Assembly (NCBI GenBank): GCA_029782215.1
Contig: JAKOVD010000178.1
Location: 62,001 to 126,000, forward strand
Direction of reading: 5' to 3'
DNA length: 64,000 nt
Source: Chloroflexota bacterium
GTDB taxonomy: Bacteria > Chloroflexota > Anaerolineae > J102
In this document: in pieces, positions 9,191 to 18,292 of the stretch
Numbering within the stretch: position 1 is the stretch's first letter
Layout: each line of letters starts with the position of its first letter
Program-made: the position numbers and the translations under genes
Notes under the pieces: model-generated
The model's input: the letters and a program-made list of their open reading frames with translations, nothing else
The model's database searches: none
What the model was told of the DNA's origin: nothing

Positions 9191-10443
9191 ACGTGAACAC
9201 CGCCCTCCCCACCACCATGCGCGCCCTGGTGCTCGACGGCCCCGGCTTTGAGCACCTCCAGGTGCGGGGAGTTCCTCTGCCCCGGCCGGGTCCCAACCAG
9301 CTCCTGGCCCGGGTTGACGCCGCTGGCATCTGCACCAGCCTGATCAAGCTGATCGAACAGGGCCCCAAGCACAGCCTGCTCAACGGCTGGGACATCAGCC
9401 GCTACCCCCTGATCCTGGGCGATGAAGGGTCCGTCACCCTGGTCGAGGTCGGCTCTAACCTCACCGGGCACTACCACCCCGGCGAACGTTATGTCCTCCA
9501 GCCGGCGGTGGATCACGCACCCATCAACCACCGTGAGCGCTATCGTGACAACGCCCGCGGGATGGACAAGGTCGCCGTCGGCTACAGCCTGCCCGGCCAC
9601 CTGGCGGAATACATCCTGATCGGCGAAGAGGTTCTGGCGGCAGACTGCCTGTTGTCGCTGCCGGACGAATCCCTGCCCTTTGCCCATGCCGCCATGGGCG
9701 AGCCGCTCTCGTGCGTCATCTCGGCGCAGGACCACCACGTCCATCTGGTGCAGGCCGGCCCCCTCTCCCGCCGCGAGGTGATCAAGGGTCTGAAGCCCGG
9801 AGGCGTCACCGTCGTCATCGGCGCTGGCGCCATGGGCCGCATGCACGTGGACCTGGCCCTCAGCTACCGGCCGCGGGCCGTGGTCGTCAGCGACTTTATC
9901 GACGACCGCCTGGACAAGGTGAAGGAGCTCTTTGCCGCCCGCGCCGCCGGCATGGGCATCGAGCTGCACGTGCTCAACGGCAGCCAAACCAACGTCAAGG
10001 AGTTCGTGGACCAACTGACCGGCTACCGGGGTGCGGACGATGTCATCGTCGCCGTCGGTTCGGCGCGGGCCATCGAGTCGGCGCAGCAGCTCACGGGCCG
10101 CGGCGCCGTCCTCAACCTCTTCGGCGGCCTGAAGAAGGGCGACGACATCGTGGGCCTGGATACGACCCTCGTCCACTACAAGGAGATCAACGTCACCGGT
10201 TCGTCAGGCGGCTCGCCCTGGGATATCGCCCGCACGCTCGAGGTCATGGCCGCCGGCCAGATCGACGCCGCCGCGCACATCACCCGCATTGGCGACCTGG
10301 CGCACGCCCCGGCCTTCCTGGAGATGGTCAAGGCGCAGGCCCTCGACGGCAAGGCCGTCGTCTACCCCCACCGCCGCACCGCCGACATCCTGGCCGTCCC
10401 CTCCTGGTCCGCCGCCGACGAAGCTGCCTGGCTCGCCTCCTGA
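9187..10443 (+). CDS. Zinc-type alcohol/sugar dehydrogenase (MDR family)
   Basis: MRALVLDGPGFEHLQVRGVPLPRPGPNQLLARVDAAGICTS...; VIGAGAMGRMHVDLAL Rossmann motif; ATGA overlap with upstream gene. Confidence 0.82.
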   Translation: MNVNTALPTTMRALVLDGPGFEHLQVRGVPLPRPGPNQLLARVDAAGICTSLIKLIEQGPKHSLLNGWDISRYPLILGDEGSVTLVEVGSNLTGHYHPGERYVLQPAVDHAPINHRERYRDNARGMDKVAVGYSLPGHLAEYILIGEEVLAADCLLSLPDESLPFAHAAMGEPLSCVISAQDHHVHLVQAGPLSRREVIKGLKPGGVTVVIGAGAMGRMHVDLALSYRPRAVVVSDFIDDRLDKVKELFAARAAGMGIELHVLNGSQTNVKEFVDQLTGYRGADDVIVAVGSARAIESAQQLTGRGAVLNLFGGLKKGDDIVGLDTTLVHYKEINVTGSSGGSPWDIARTLEVMAAGQIDAAAHITRIGDLAHAPAFLEMVKAQALDGKAVVYPHRRTADILAVPSWSAADEAAWLAS

Positions 10444-10452
10444 TCCCATTTA

Positions 10453-10485
10453 AGAAGTCCGACTTCTCTCAGAAGTCGGACTTCT
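10453..10485. repeat. Inverted repeat AGAAGTCCGACTTCT-CTC-AGAAGTCGGACTTCT
   Basis: 15-bp perfect arms, 3-nt spacer, between two dehydrogenase genes. Confidence 0.92.
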
Positions 10486-10514
10486 CTTCTTCCCTCCCCC
10501 CAGGAAACGCTCCC

Positions 10515-11798
10515 ATGACCCTCCACGGTTCCAAGACCTTCGTCGGCTTCGGCTTCGGCGCCATCCAGGCCGGACTCTTCCTCTATGAGGCCCACCGCTC
10601 CGGCAACTTCGGCCGGCTCGTCGTGGCCGAGGTCGTGCCCGACGTCGTGGCCATGCTCCGCCAGGCTGGGGGCGTCTACGCCGTCAACGTCGCCCACCCC
10701 GAGGGCGTTGAGCACGCCCACATCGGTCCCGTCACCATCGAGCAGCCGGGGGTGGAGGCGGATCGGGCGCGCCTCATTGCCGACATCGCCGCCGCCGAAG
10801 AGATCGGCACCGCCATCCCCAGCGTCGCCTACTACGTGTCGGACGGTCCCGGCAGCCTGCACCGAGTGCTGGCCGCCGGTCTGCGGCGCAAGGCCGCGAT
10901 CGGGGGTCCCCGCGCCGTGGTCTACGCCGCCGAAAACCACAACCACGCCGCCGAGATCCTCGAAGCGGCCGTCATGGCCGAGGTGCCGGAGGAAGAACGG
11001 GCGGCAGTGGCGGACCGCGTGCGCTTCCTCAACACCGTCATCGGCAAGATGAGCGGGGTCATCACCGACCCCGGCGAGATCGCCGAGCAGGCGCTGGAGC
11101 CGGTGGCGCCCGGCAGCACGCGCGCCTTCCTGGTCGAGGAGTTCAACCGCATCCTGATCACCCGGATCAGCTTCGAGGCGCCCTTCCAGCGCGGCATCGA
11201 CGTCTTCGCCGAGAAGGACGACCTGCTGCCGTTCGAGGAAGCCAAGCTCTACGGGCACAACGCCACGCACGCCTTGGCCGCCTACCTGGCGGCGCTGGCT
11301 GGGCTGACCGTCATGTCCGGCCTGCGCCAGCTTTCCAAGGCCATGGCCTTCCTGCGTGCGGCCTTCCTCGAGGAGTCCGGCGCCGCCCTCATCCGCAAGC
11401 GCGCCGGCGTGGACCCGCTGTTCACGCCGGAGGGTTACGCCGCCTACGCCTATGACCTGCTCGTGCGCATGACCAACCCCTACCTGCACGACCTGGTCGA
11501 GCGCGTCGGCCGCGACCCCCAGCGCAAGCTGGGCTGGGACGACCGCCTGATCGGCACCATGCGGGTGGCCCTGGGCCAGGGCGTCACCCCCTGGCGCTAC
11601 GCCGTGGGCGCCGCTGCGGCCGCCGCCGTCCTCGACCGGCGCACCCTGGACGACCCCACCCTCCTGCGTGACGTCCTCACCGGCCTCTGGCAGCCCGCTT
11701 CCCCCGCCCCTGCCGAGCAGGAAGCCGTCCTGGCGCTGGTGGCGGAGAACCAGGGATGGGTGAGGCAATGGATTCGGGGCAGCGCAGAGATCAACTAA
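10515..11798 (+). CDS. Mannitol-1-phosphate/mannitol dehydrogenase-like protein
   Basis: MTLHGSKTFVGFGFGAIQAGLFLYEAHRSGNFGRLVVAEV; EKDDLLPFEEAKLYGHNATHALAAYLAALAGL. Confidence 0.72.
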   Translation: MTLHGSKTFVGFGFGAIQAGLFLYEAHRSGNFGRLVVAEVVPDVVAMLRQAGGVYAVNVAHPEGVEHAHIGPVTIEQPGVEADRARLIADIAAAEEIGTAIPSVAYYVSDGPGSLHRVLAAGLRRKAAIGGPRAVVYAAENHNHAAEILEAAVMAEVPEEERAAVADRVRFLNTVIGKMSGVITDPGEIAEQALEPVAPGSTRAFLVEEFNRILITRISFEAPFQRGIDVFAEKDDLLPFEEAKLYGHNATHALAAYLAALAGLTVMSGLRQLSKAMAFLRAAFLEESGAALIRKRAGVDPLFTPEGYAAYAYDLLVRMTNPYLHDLVERVGRDPQRKLGWDDRLIGTMRVALGQGVTPWRYAVGAAAAAAVLDRRTLDDPTLLRDVLTGLWQPASPAPAEQEAVLALVAENQGWVRQWIRGSAEIN

Positions 11799-11952
11799 GG
11801 CTCATTGCACCGATTGATGGCTGCCTCCTTGATGCTATAATGCCTGCATGATGCCGCAAGTGACGCAGAGGGATAGGTTTGACGAGGCCAGACCGTCACC
11901 GCCTTGGGCCTTGTCGCTTCCCGCCGTCACGCCGCGGGGTTGCGCCCACCCC

Positions 11953-12267
11953 GTGTCCAAGACGCTTCCCCAGGCTATTGAGCGCATCGCCGGGGAACTC
12001 AAGCCAGAACGCATCATCCTCTTCGGCTCTTACGCCTACGGCAATCCGACGCCCGACAGCGACGTCGATCTGCTGGTCGTTATGGAGACTGACAGACCCT
12101 ACAGCGAACGCTCATGGGCTGTATCGCGGCTGCTTCTGCCGCGCGAGTTTCCAGTCGATATCCTGGTGAAGACTCCGTCGGAGCTGGCAGTAGGGCTGAA
12201 CAAGGGCGACTTTTTCCTCCGCGAGATCACCGAACGGGGCCTTGTGCTCTATGAGCGACCCTACTGA
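11953..12267 (+). CDS. MNT-type nucleotidyltransferase (minimal nucleotidyltransferase antitoxin)
   Basis: KPERIILFGSYAYGNPTPDSDVDLLVVME (GSxxxG...DxD); GTG start suggested at 11953. Confidence 0.88.
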   Translation: MSKTLPQAIERIAGELKPERIILFGSYAYGNPTPDSDVDLLVVMETDRPYSERSWAVSRLLLPREFPVDILVKTPSELAVGLNKGDFFLREITERGLVLYERPY

Positions 12268-12640
12268 TCCTTTGGCGTGGGTGGAAAGGGCCGAAGAGGA
12301 CTTCCTGATGTCTCGGTCGGCTTTGCGCCGGAAGAGACCGCTGACCTATAGCGCCTGTTTTCACGCTCAGCAATGCGCTGAGAAGTATTTGAAGGCGCTT
12401 CTTGTCGCTCAGGGGGTTGCGTTTCCGCGCACTCACGACCTCCTGCTGATCGAGCAGCTTTGCGCCGCGGCAGGGATCGTCATTGGCATCCCGCTTGAAC
12501 GGCTGAATGCACTCTCCGAGTACGCGGTGCGTGCCCGTTACCCGGGTGAGGAACCGATCCCGGAAGAGGCAAAAGACGCCGTTGCCGTTGCCAGGCTGGT
12601 GAGGCGCTTCGCACGGCACTGGCTTGGCGTCTCGTCGTAG
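12251..12640 (+). CDS. HEPN-domain protein
   Basis: DPLAWVERAEEDFLMSRSAL...ACFHAQQCAEKYLKALLVAQG...RTHDLLLIEQL; overlaps the MNT gene. Confidence 0.88.
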   Translation: MSDPTDPLAWVERAEEDFLMSRSALRRKRPLTYSACFHAQQCAEKYLKALLVAQGVAFPRTHDLLLIEQLCAAAGIVIGIPLERLNALSEYAVRARYPGEEPIPEEAKDAVAVARLVRRFARHWLGVSS

Positions 12641-12649
12641 CGTCTGTGG

Positions 12650-13075
12650 GCTGGCAGGGGGTGGCCAGGCAGCCCACCTCCCCGTCCGCCGCCGAGCGGG
12701 AGGCCGTGCTGGCGCTGGTGGTGGAGAACCAGGGGTGGGTGAGGGAGTGGCTGGCTTCGTAAAGACGCCGTCGGAGCTAGCAGCGGCCCGCAACGGGGTC
12801 GAAACCTTCCTACACGAGATCACAGGTGGTGGCTTCATAGTGTACGAGTAGGCAATTGACCCGCTGGCATGGGTGGACAAGGCTGCGATGAACTCCGGGG
12901 CCCACACGACCTCTTAACAATCGAGCAGCTTTGGCCAGACCGGCATCACTTCGGGCTTACTGCTTGAACGGATGATGCCTTGTCCGACTGCGCTATGCGA
13001 TCTCGCCGTCCAGACGAAGAGCCAATTCGGACGGGGCGCAAGATGCCGCTGTCATAGTCAGGCTGACGATGCGCC
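12650..13075 (+). pseudogene. Decayed duplicate: tail of mtlD-like gene + tail of MNT + frameshifted HEPN
   Basis: EREAVLALVVENQGWVREWLAS* resembles EQEAVLALVAENQGWVRQWI at 11.7 kb; KTPSELAAARNGVETFLHEITGGGFIVYE* resembles KTPSELAVGLNKGDFFLREITERGLVLYE; then AIDPLAWVDKA and ...cacgacctc...atcgagcagcttt resembling HEPN. Confidence 0.8.
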
Positions 13076-13463
13076 CCCATATCCGCGTTGAGCGGTGGAT
13101 AGGTATCATTAAGGACCTCCGCTCAGGTTCTTTACAGCAGTGAATTGAGACGTCCAAGGTCCGGACTTTCATGGCTTGTGCGATTTCCGAACCGCAGAGG
13201 CACCCATTAGTTGTTCCATCCTCCCTGTAAGCACCTTGGCTTCACGCGAACTGCGTGGGAGCCCCCCCATTTGCCAAACACGCCCCCTTCTGCGCCCATC
13301 CTGACCCCCACCGCTGTGCATGCCCTTCGGGAACCGGTGGACCCACGTTCCGGTTCCGATACCTCCTGGACCCTCACCTGGCCCTACAAATCATTTCCGT
13401 TCTGGCGGGAGCCATAGAACGAGTGGAATGGCCCGTACCCTGGTCGACAACCAACCGATACCG

Positions 13464-13754
13464 CTACGCGCGGTTCCTTGGCAGGATTCGGACCTCAACA
13501 TCAGCATCAAGTGCGTTTGCCACCCGTACAAGAAAGCTGAGCGACGGGAGGGCGGCAGCATTCTCTAGACGAGAGATGGCCGACTGCTTGGTGTCAACAA
13601 GTGCTGCCAGTGCTGCCTGCGTCAGACCATGTCGCTGCCGACAACGAATCACGTCATCAGCGATGTCAAACTGCAAGTCACGCGCATGATAGCGTTCGGC
13701 GAAGAAGGCATCGCCCAGCTCTTCTGCCAGAAGCTCATCGACGGTAATCGCCAT
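13464..13754 (-). CDS. XRE-family antitoxin (HigA-like)
   Basis: IRCRQRHGLTQAALAALVDTKQSAISRLENAAALPSLSFLVRVANALD. Confidence 0.86.
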   Translation of the reverse strand: MAITVDELLAEELGDAFFAERYHARDLQFDIADDVIRCRQRHGLTQAALAALVDTKQSAISRLENAAALPSLSFLVRVANALDADVEVRILPRNRA

Positions 13755-13855
13755 ACAGTCTCGCCATTCGATAATGTACCGAATCTAGCCTCAACAGTCT
13801 GGAAAAACGGGGTGGGGGTGACCGTTCGACTATTGGTCACCCCCAAGCCCTTCGA

Positions 13856-14284
13856 CTAAGCGGCTTTCTCTAGACAACTTCTCAAGTAGATAGGACGTGC
13901 CAACAAGGAACGTCGAGCGGTATTCCTCGCCCTGTCTTCATTCATCCGTCCAAGCGCTAAGTCAACATCTGGTTTTGGCAACCTGTTGGACTTCTTGAAG
14001 ATGGCGTGGAGCAGCACAACAACACCTGGCTCTGCCACGTAGTAGAAAACACGAATCTGACGGTTGCCGACACTGAGCCGGAATTCATGGAGGTCTCCAC
14101 GAACCTGCTTCGCCTCTGCGTCGGTCAGATATCCAGGGGTGGCTAGCCTACCTCCATACCTGGTCATTCTCTGGTACCAGTCAATCCGGTCGTCTACCGG
14201 AAGTCCTCTAGCGAAATCCTCTACCGGACGTCGATCCATTGCGGTTGAGTAGAAGACGAAGGTTACGGTTTTGGATGTGAACAT
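13856..14284 (-). CDS. RelE/HigB (Gp49-like) toxin
   Basis: MFTSKTVTFVFYSTAMDRRPVEDFARGLP...DLHEFRLSVGNRQIRVFYYVAEPGVVVLLHAIFKKSNRLP; start at 14284 preferred over 14341. Confidence 0.82.
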   Translation of the reverse strand: MFTSKTVTFVFYSTAMDRRPVEDFARGLPVDDRIDWYQRMTRYGGRLATPGYLTDAEAKQVRGDLHEFRLSVGNRQIRVFYYVAEPGVVVLLHAIFKKSNRLPKPDVDLALGRMNEDRARNTARRSLLARPIYLRSCLEKAA

Positions 14285-14306
14285 GATAGGGGACACGACG
14301 TCATTG

Positions 14307-14322
14307 GTCAGATTCCTCTGAC
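14307..14322. promoter_or_regulatory. Operator-like dyad GTCAGA-TTCC-TCTGAC upstream of higB-like gene
   Basis: Inverted repeat read directly. Confidence 0.5.
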
Positions 14323-14376
14323 ATGCCGTCCGACAACTCATTCCTGGCCGCTAATGTGCAGCAGGACATCGTTTTT

Positions 14377-14394
14377 GGTCAGACTGCTCTGACC
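14377..14394. promoter_or_regulatory. Operator-like dyad GGTCAGA-CTGC-TCTGACC
   Basis: Second copy of the same dyad with 7-bp arms. Confidence 0.55.
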
Positions 14395-14565
14395 GCGGCC
14401 TGCCGTTAGGCTAGTTTTGGTTTTCTCTCATAGGCAATCACTCCTTGAGTGTATCTTGAGCTACCGATCTCGTTCGTACAACTGCCTGCATTGGCAACGT
14501 GCGTACGAATGTCTGTAACCCCAGCATTCTTGCCAACGAATTGACATGGCCGACACTGACAATAA

Positions 14566-14605
14566 CACAATATTGTGATAATTGTATGTAATATGACATA
14601 CAATT
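14566..14605. repeat. AT-rich palindrome pair CACAATATTGTG and AATTGTATGT-AATATG-ACATACAATT
   Basis: Read directly in an otherwise gene-poor stretch. Confidence 0.8.
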
Positions 14606-15261
14606 AGGTTCCTGGGGTGTTCCACAAGCCCATGTGTCCTCGGAAAGCAGTGCCCTACTTGCCAGAACAAGCCCACCCAAAGTCATTGTCAGGTTGTGGT
14701 TCAATGCTTCGCGCTACAGCGAGTGGGTGAGGTCCACTCGCCCCGATCCTGCCAATCCGACCCGCTAGGTTTGGGTCCCATTGCCGCAGAGATGGCGCTG
14801 TAATGCCCGCCCAGACGCCGCCTTGCGCGAGTGTGTCACGGCAAACTTGGGGAGTTGAGCGGCACCCACTGAGCCAAGATTGCCCTGCATCAGCGGCCAT
14901 CTGTGGATCATGGGGGTCAGCGAGCCACAGGTGCGGCATGGGGCCACACCATCATCGTGCGGTCTTGGCCCTGCAAGTAGCTTGGAGCCAAGTAGCGGGC
15001 CGGGCGGGCAGACGGCTGGTGGGTGTTGACCGTTTCGGTCGCCAACTACCAAAGCGGTCAAATTCGGTCAGAAAAAGGCCTTGACAGCCGGCACGCGCAC
15101 GCCTACTATGGGATTGTCGGCTAGGATACCCCAGAAGCAGGCGAAAGCGGTCATGGGACCGTCTGTGGTGTCCGGAACGACAGTCGTGGTGTTGGTACCG
15201 TCTCTTTCGACGACGCGCATGGGCGCGCTGGTCGAACCTGGACTGCAAGCGGAGGCAAAGC

Positions 15262-17883
15262 ATGCCCGAAATCAAGACCATTTACCTTATCGCCCACACC
15301 CACACGGATATCGGCTACACCGACTATCAGGATACCGTGTTCCGCCAGCTCCTGGGCTTTATCGACAAAGCCGTCGAGCTGGGCGAAGCCACGGCGGACT
15401 ATCCGCCCGAGGCGCGGTTCAAGTGGACGTGCGAGGTCAGCTCCTTTGCGGAGCGCTATCTGCAGGAACGCCCTGGCCGCCAGGTGGACCGCTTCCTGGA
15501 GCTGCACAGGCGGGGCCAGATGGCCGTAGCCGGCATGGCCTACCACTGGACGCCGCTGCTGTCCACGGCAGGTATGATCCGCTCGCTGTACCCGGCGATG
15601 CGCCTGCGCCGTGACTACGGTCTCAAGGTCGAGACCGCCATGCAGTGCGATGTGGACGGGGCCAGTTGGCTCTGGGCGGACATCCTGCCGGCGGCCGGCT
15701 TCAAGGCCTTCACGATGTCGATCAACATGTACCGGGGCCGGCGCCCCGTGCCCGACCTGAACGCCTTCTGGTGGGAGGGTCCCGGCGGCAGCCGCCTGCT
15801 CAGCTACAACGGCCCCCACTACCTCTACGGCATCTTCCGCTACGGCATCGGCAACTGGCAGACGGTCGAGGAGCTGCTGCCCCCCCAGATCGACAAGCTG
15901 GAGAAGCGAACCGACTACCCCTACGACTTCCTCTACGCCCAGGTGACGCACGCCGCCCGCGTCGACAACGGCCCGCCCACCGACAACCTGGCCGAGTTCG
16001 TGCGCGATTGGAACGCCGCCGGCCGCACACCGCGCATGGAGTTCGTCACGGTCGATGACTTTGCGACGATGCTGCACACGCGCTATGCCGACAAGCTCTT
16101 CACGTGGAAGGGTGACTGGGCCGACTGGTGGGCGGATGGCCCCGCTTCCTCGTCCTACGAGACGGCGCTGAATCGCCAGACCGAGGAGCTGCTGCCCCTG
16201 GTGGACCTGCTTTCCACCCAGGTGGGCAGCCTCGACGAGAAGCTGGTGGAAGAGGCCTACAACGCGGTCTCTCTCTACGATGAACACACCTGGGGCGGAT
16301 TTGCCAGCACACGGCAGCCCTACTCGCCCTTCACCAAGGCGATCTTCAACTTCAAGTCCGGCTACGCCTATCGCGGCTACGGCCTGACCCACGAGCTCCT
16401 TTCGGAAGGCGGTCGCCGGCTCGCCCAGCAGTTGACCGGCGTGACGCCTGAGGGCGAAAAGTGGCGCCGCTGGGGCCAGTACGTGTCGTCCGACCCCTCC
16501 TCCGACCCCGGCGCCCACCGCTTCCTCGTCGTGAACCCGCTGGCTTGGACCCGGCACGTGCGCTATCCCCTGCCCCCGGATATCGGCGGCGCCGCCCCGT
16601 ACGCCGTGCTGGAGATGTTCCTGGTGGACAACCTGCGCGAGGGTTCGGTGTTGGCCACCCAGGAGAAGGCGGGCATGCTGATCGACACGACCCTGCCCCC
16701 CTTCGGCTACGAGGTGCTGGACTACCAGCAGATCGCCAAAGACCCCGAGCTGAAGGTCGGCGAGGGCCTGCTGGAGAACCGCTGGTACCGCGTCCGGGTG
16801 GACACCGTGACGGGCGGCCTGACGAGCTGGTACGACAAGGAATTGGGCCGCGAGCTGATCGACGCCCAGTCACCCTGGAAGCTCGGCCAGTACCTGTACG
16901 AGTGGATCGACTCCCCGGCCGACCGCCAGACCATGTTCTCGTTCAACTACTACGACGAGGATTTTGGCGAGCGCTTCACCAACACGCCGTTCCGCCGCCA
17001 GGGCCCCGACCACGTCGACGTGATGCCGGCGTTGGTCACGCCCACCGGCGCCGTCATCGAGGTGCGCTTCAATGGCATGGGCATCCGCTCCGGCAAGGTG
17101 CGCTTCACGCTGCCAGGCCATGAGAAGGCCCTGAACATCGAGATGCTGCTGGACAAGGAGCTCCGCACGCTGGCCGAGGCCGTCTACGTCCCCTTCCCCT
17201 TCGCCATCGACAAGCCGCAGTTCCACCTGGACCTGAACGGCGTGGCGTTGGAGCCGGAGGTCGAGCAGCTCCCCGGTTCCTGCCGCGACTGGTACGGCAT
17301 CCACCGCTGGGCCGAGGTCGGCAACGGAGATGTGTCGGTGGTGCTCGTGCCCATCGACGCCCCCCTGATCCAGGTCGGGGGCATCACCACCAGCCGCTGG
17401 GCCTGGAAGCTCGACACCGGCCAGGCGACCCTCGTCTCCTGGGCGCTGCAGAATCACTGGGACACCAACTTCAAGGGCAGCCAGGGCGAAGACCTGCTCT
17501 TCCGCTACAAGCTCACCTCGCAGTCCCGGTATGACGCCGCCGCCACAAGTCGCTTCGCCACCGAGACCACCGTGCCGCCCCTGATCGTACGCGTGGCCGG
17601 CGCCGACACCTCCATCCGCGGCCAGTTCCTCAGCGTGGCGCCCGAAGGCGTGGCCGAGGTCCACATCAAGCGCGCCATCGACGGCCGCGGGGTCATCGTT
17701 CATGCGTCCAACCTGACGAGCGAGGCCCAGACCCTGACGCTGGCCTTCCCGGCAGCGCCTGCGGCCGCCTGCGAGTGCTCGGCCATCGAAGAAGACGGCG
17801 CCGCCCTGCCTGTGCAGGGGAACGCCGTGACGCTCTCCGTGCCCTCGCGCTCGGTGGCCTGCGCCAGGGTGGTGTTCGCCTGA
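15262..17883 (+). CDS. Glycoside hydrolase family 38-like protein
   Basis: 873 aa; IYLIAHTHTDIGYTDYQ (HxHxD), LSTAGMIRSLYPAMRL, QCDVDGASW, YDEHTWGGF. Confidence 0.78.
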   Translation: MPEIKTIYLIAHTHTDIGYTDYQDTVFRQLLGFIDKAVELGEATADYPPEARFKWTCEVSSFAERYLQERPGRQVDRFLELHRRGQMAVAGMAYHWTPLLSTAGMIRSLYPAMRLRRDYGLKVETAMQCDVDGASWLWADILPAAGFKAFTMSINMYRGRRPVPDLNAFWWEGPGGSRLLSYNGPHYLYGIFRYGIGNWQTVEELLPPQIDKLEKRTDYPYDFLYAQVTHAARVDNGPPTDNLAEFVRDWNAAGRTPRMEFVTVDDFATMLHTRYADKLFTWKGDWADWWADGPASSSYETALNRQTEELLPLVDLLSTQVGSLDEKLVEEAYNAVSLYDEHTWGGFASTRQPYSPFTKAIFNFKSGYAYRGYGLTHELLSEGGRRLAQQLTGVTPEGEKWRRWGQYVSSDPSSDPGAHRFLVVNPLAWTRHVRYPLPPDIGGAAPYAVLEMFLVDNLREGSVLATQEKAGMLIDTTLPPFGYEVLDYQQIAKDPELKVGEGLLENRWYRVRVDTVTGGLTSWYDKELGRELIDAQSPWKLGQYLYEWIDSPADRQTMFSFNYYDEDFGERFTNTPFRRQGPDHVDVMPALVTPTGAVIEVRFNGMGIRSGKVRFTLPGHEKALNIEMLLDKELRTLAEAVYVPFPFAIDKPQFHLDLNGVALEPEVEQLPGSCRDWYGIHRWAEVGNGDVSVVLVPIDAPLIQVGGITTSRWAWKLDTGQATLVSWALQNHWDTNFKGSQGEDLLFRYKLTSQSRYDAAATSRFATETTVPPLIVRVAGADTSIRGQFLSVAPEGVAEVHIKRAIDGRGVIVHASNLTSEAQTLTLAFPAAPAAACECSAIEEDGAALPVQGNAVTLSVPSRSVACARVVFA

Positions 17884-17893
17884 TACCGTACAT

Positions 17894-18135
17894 CTGTCAT
17901 TCTGAGGAGCGAAGTGACGAAGAATCTGGAGGCTTCCCTTGCAGAGACCTGGATTCTTCGCTCCCCGCGGTCGCTGCTTAGAGACTCCCACTCACTCTGT
18001 CACTGCGAACGAAGTGAAGCAGTCTCCAACGTGCCAGTTGGGGATTGCTTCAGGGCTATCGCCCTTCGCAATGACATAGGGAGTTTCTTGCCCGGCCATT
18101 TGTAGGGCCGCGACATAGAAAACTCAGAATGACAG
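17894..18135. repeat. Nested dispersed repeat: CTGTCATTCTGAG...CTCAGAATGACAG enclosing TGTCACTGCGAA...TTCGCAATGACA (17998-18076)
   Basis: 13-bp perfect outer terminal inverted repeat; internal second inverted-repeat element; translates to the familiar spurious CHSERSDEES / CHCERSEAVS peptides. Confidence 0.85.
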
Positions 18136-18292
18136 TTTGAGAGTTGTGTGGTTGCGGGACTGGACTACTTCGCTCTTCATTCAGCGCACTTCCCTTCTGG
18201 GCCTGGGGGCAATGCTCGCCGCTGCTCCCAGGCCCCTCCCGACTGCTCCCGACACCCTTCGCTCCTCCTCACCTGCCTACGGGGTTTGGACC

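Noticed and set aside
12624-12851. 75-aa ORF as a functional protein
   Set aside because: Its first half is out of frame relative to the dehydrogenase-like tail and only its end matches an MNT C-terminus; better read as part of a decayed duplication.
13211-13689. Short plus-strand ORFs between the decayed MNT-HEPN copy and HigBA
   Set aside because: No recognisable motifs; they overlap the minus-strand XRE gene or non-coding debris.
17775-18105. Small ORFs encoding CHSEERSDEESGG and CHCERSEAVS peptides
   Set aside because: Spurious translations of dispersed intergenic repeats, not genes.
18137-18292. N-terminal 52-residue extension of the second DeoR-PBP regulator
   Set aside because: MRVVWLRDWTTSLFIQRTS... 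is not regulator-like, and its beginning abuts the repeat element; TTG at 18293 gives the expected HTH start.
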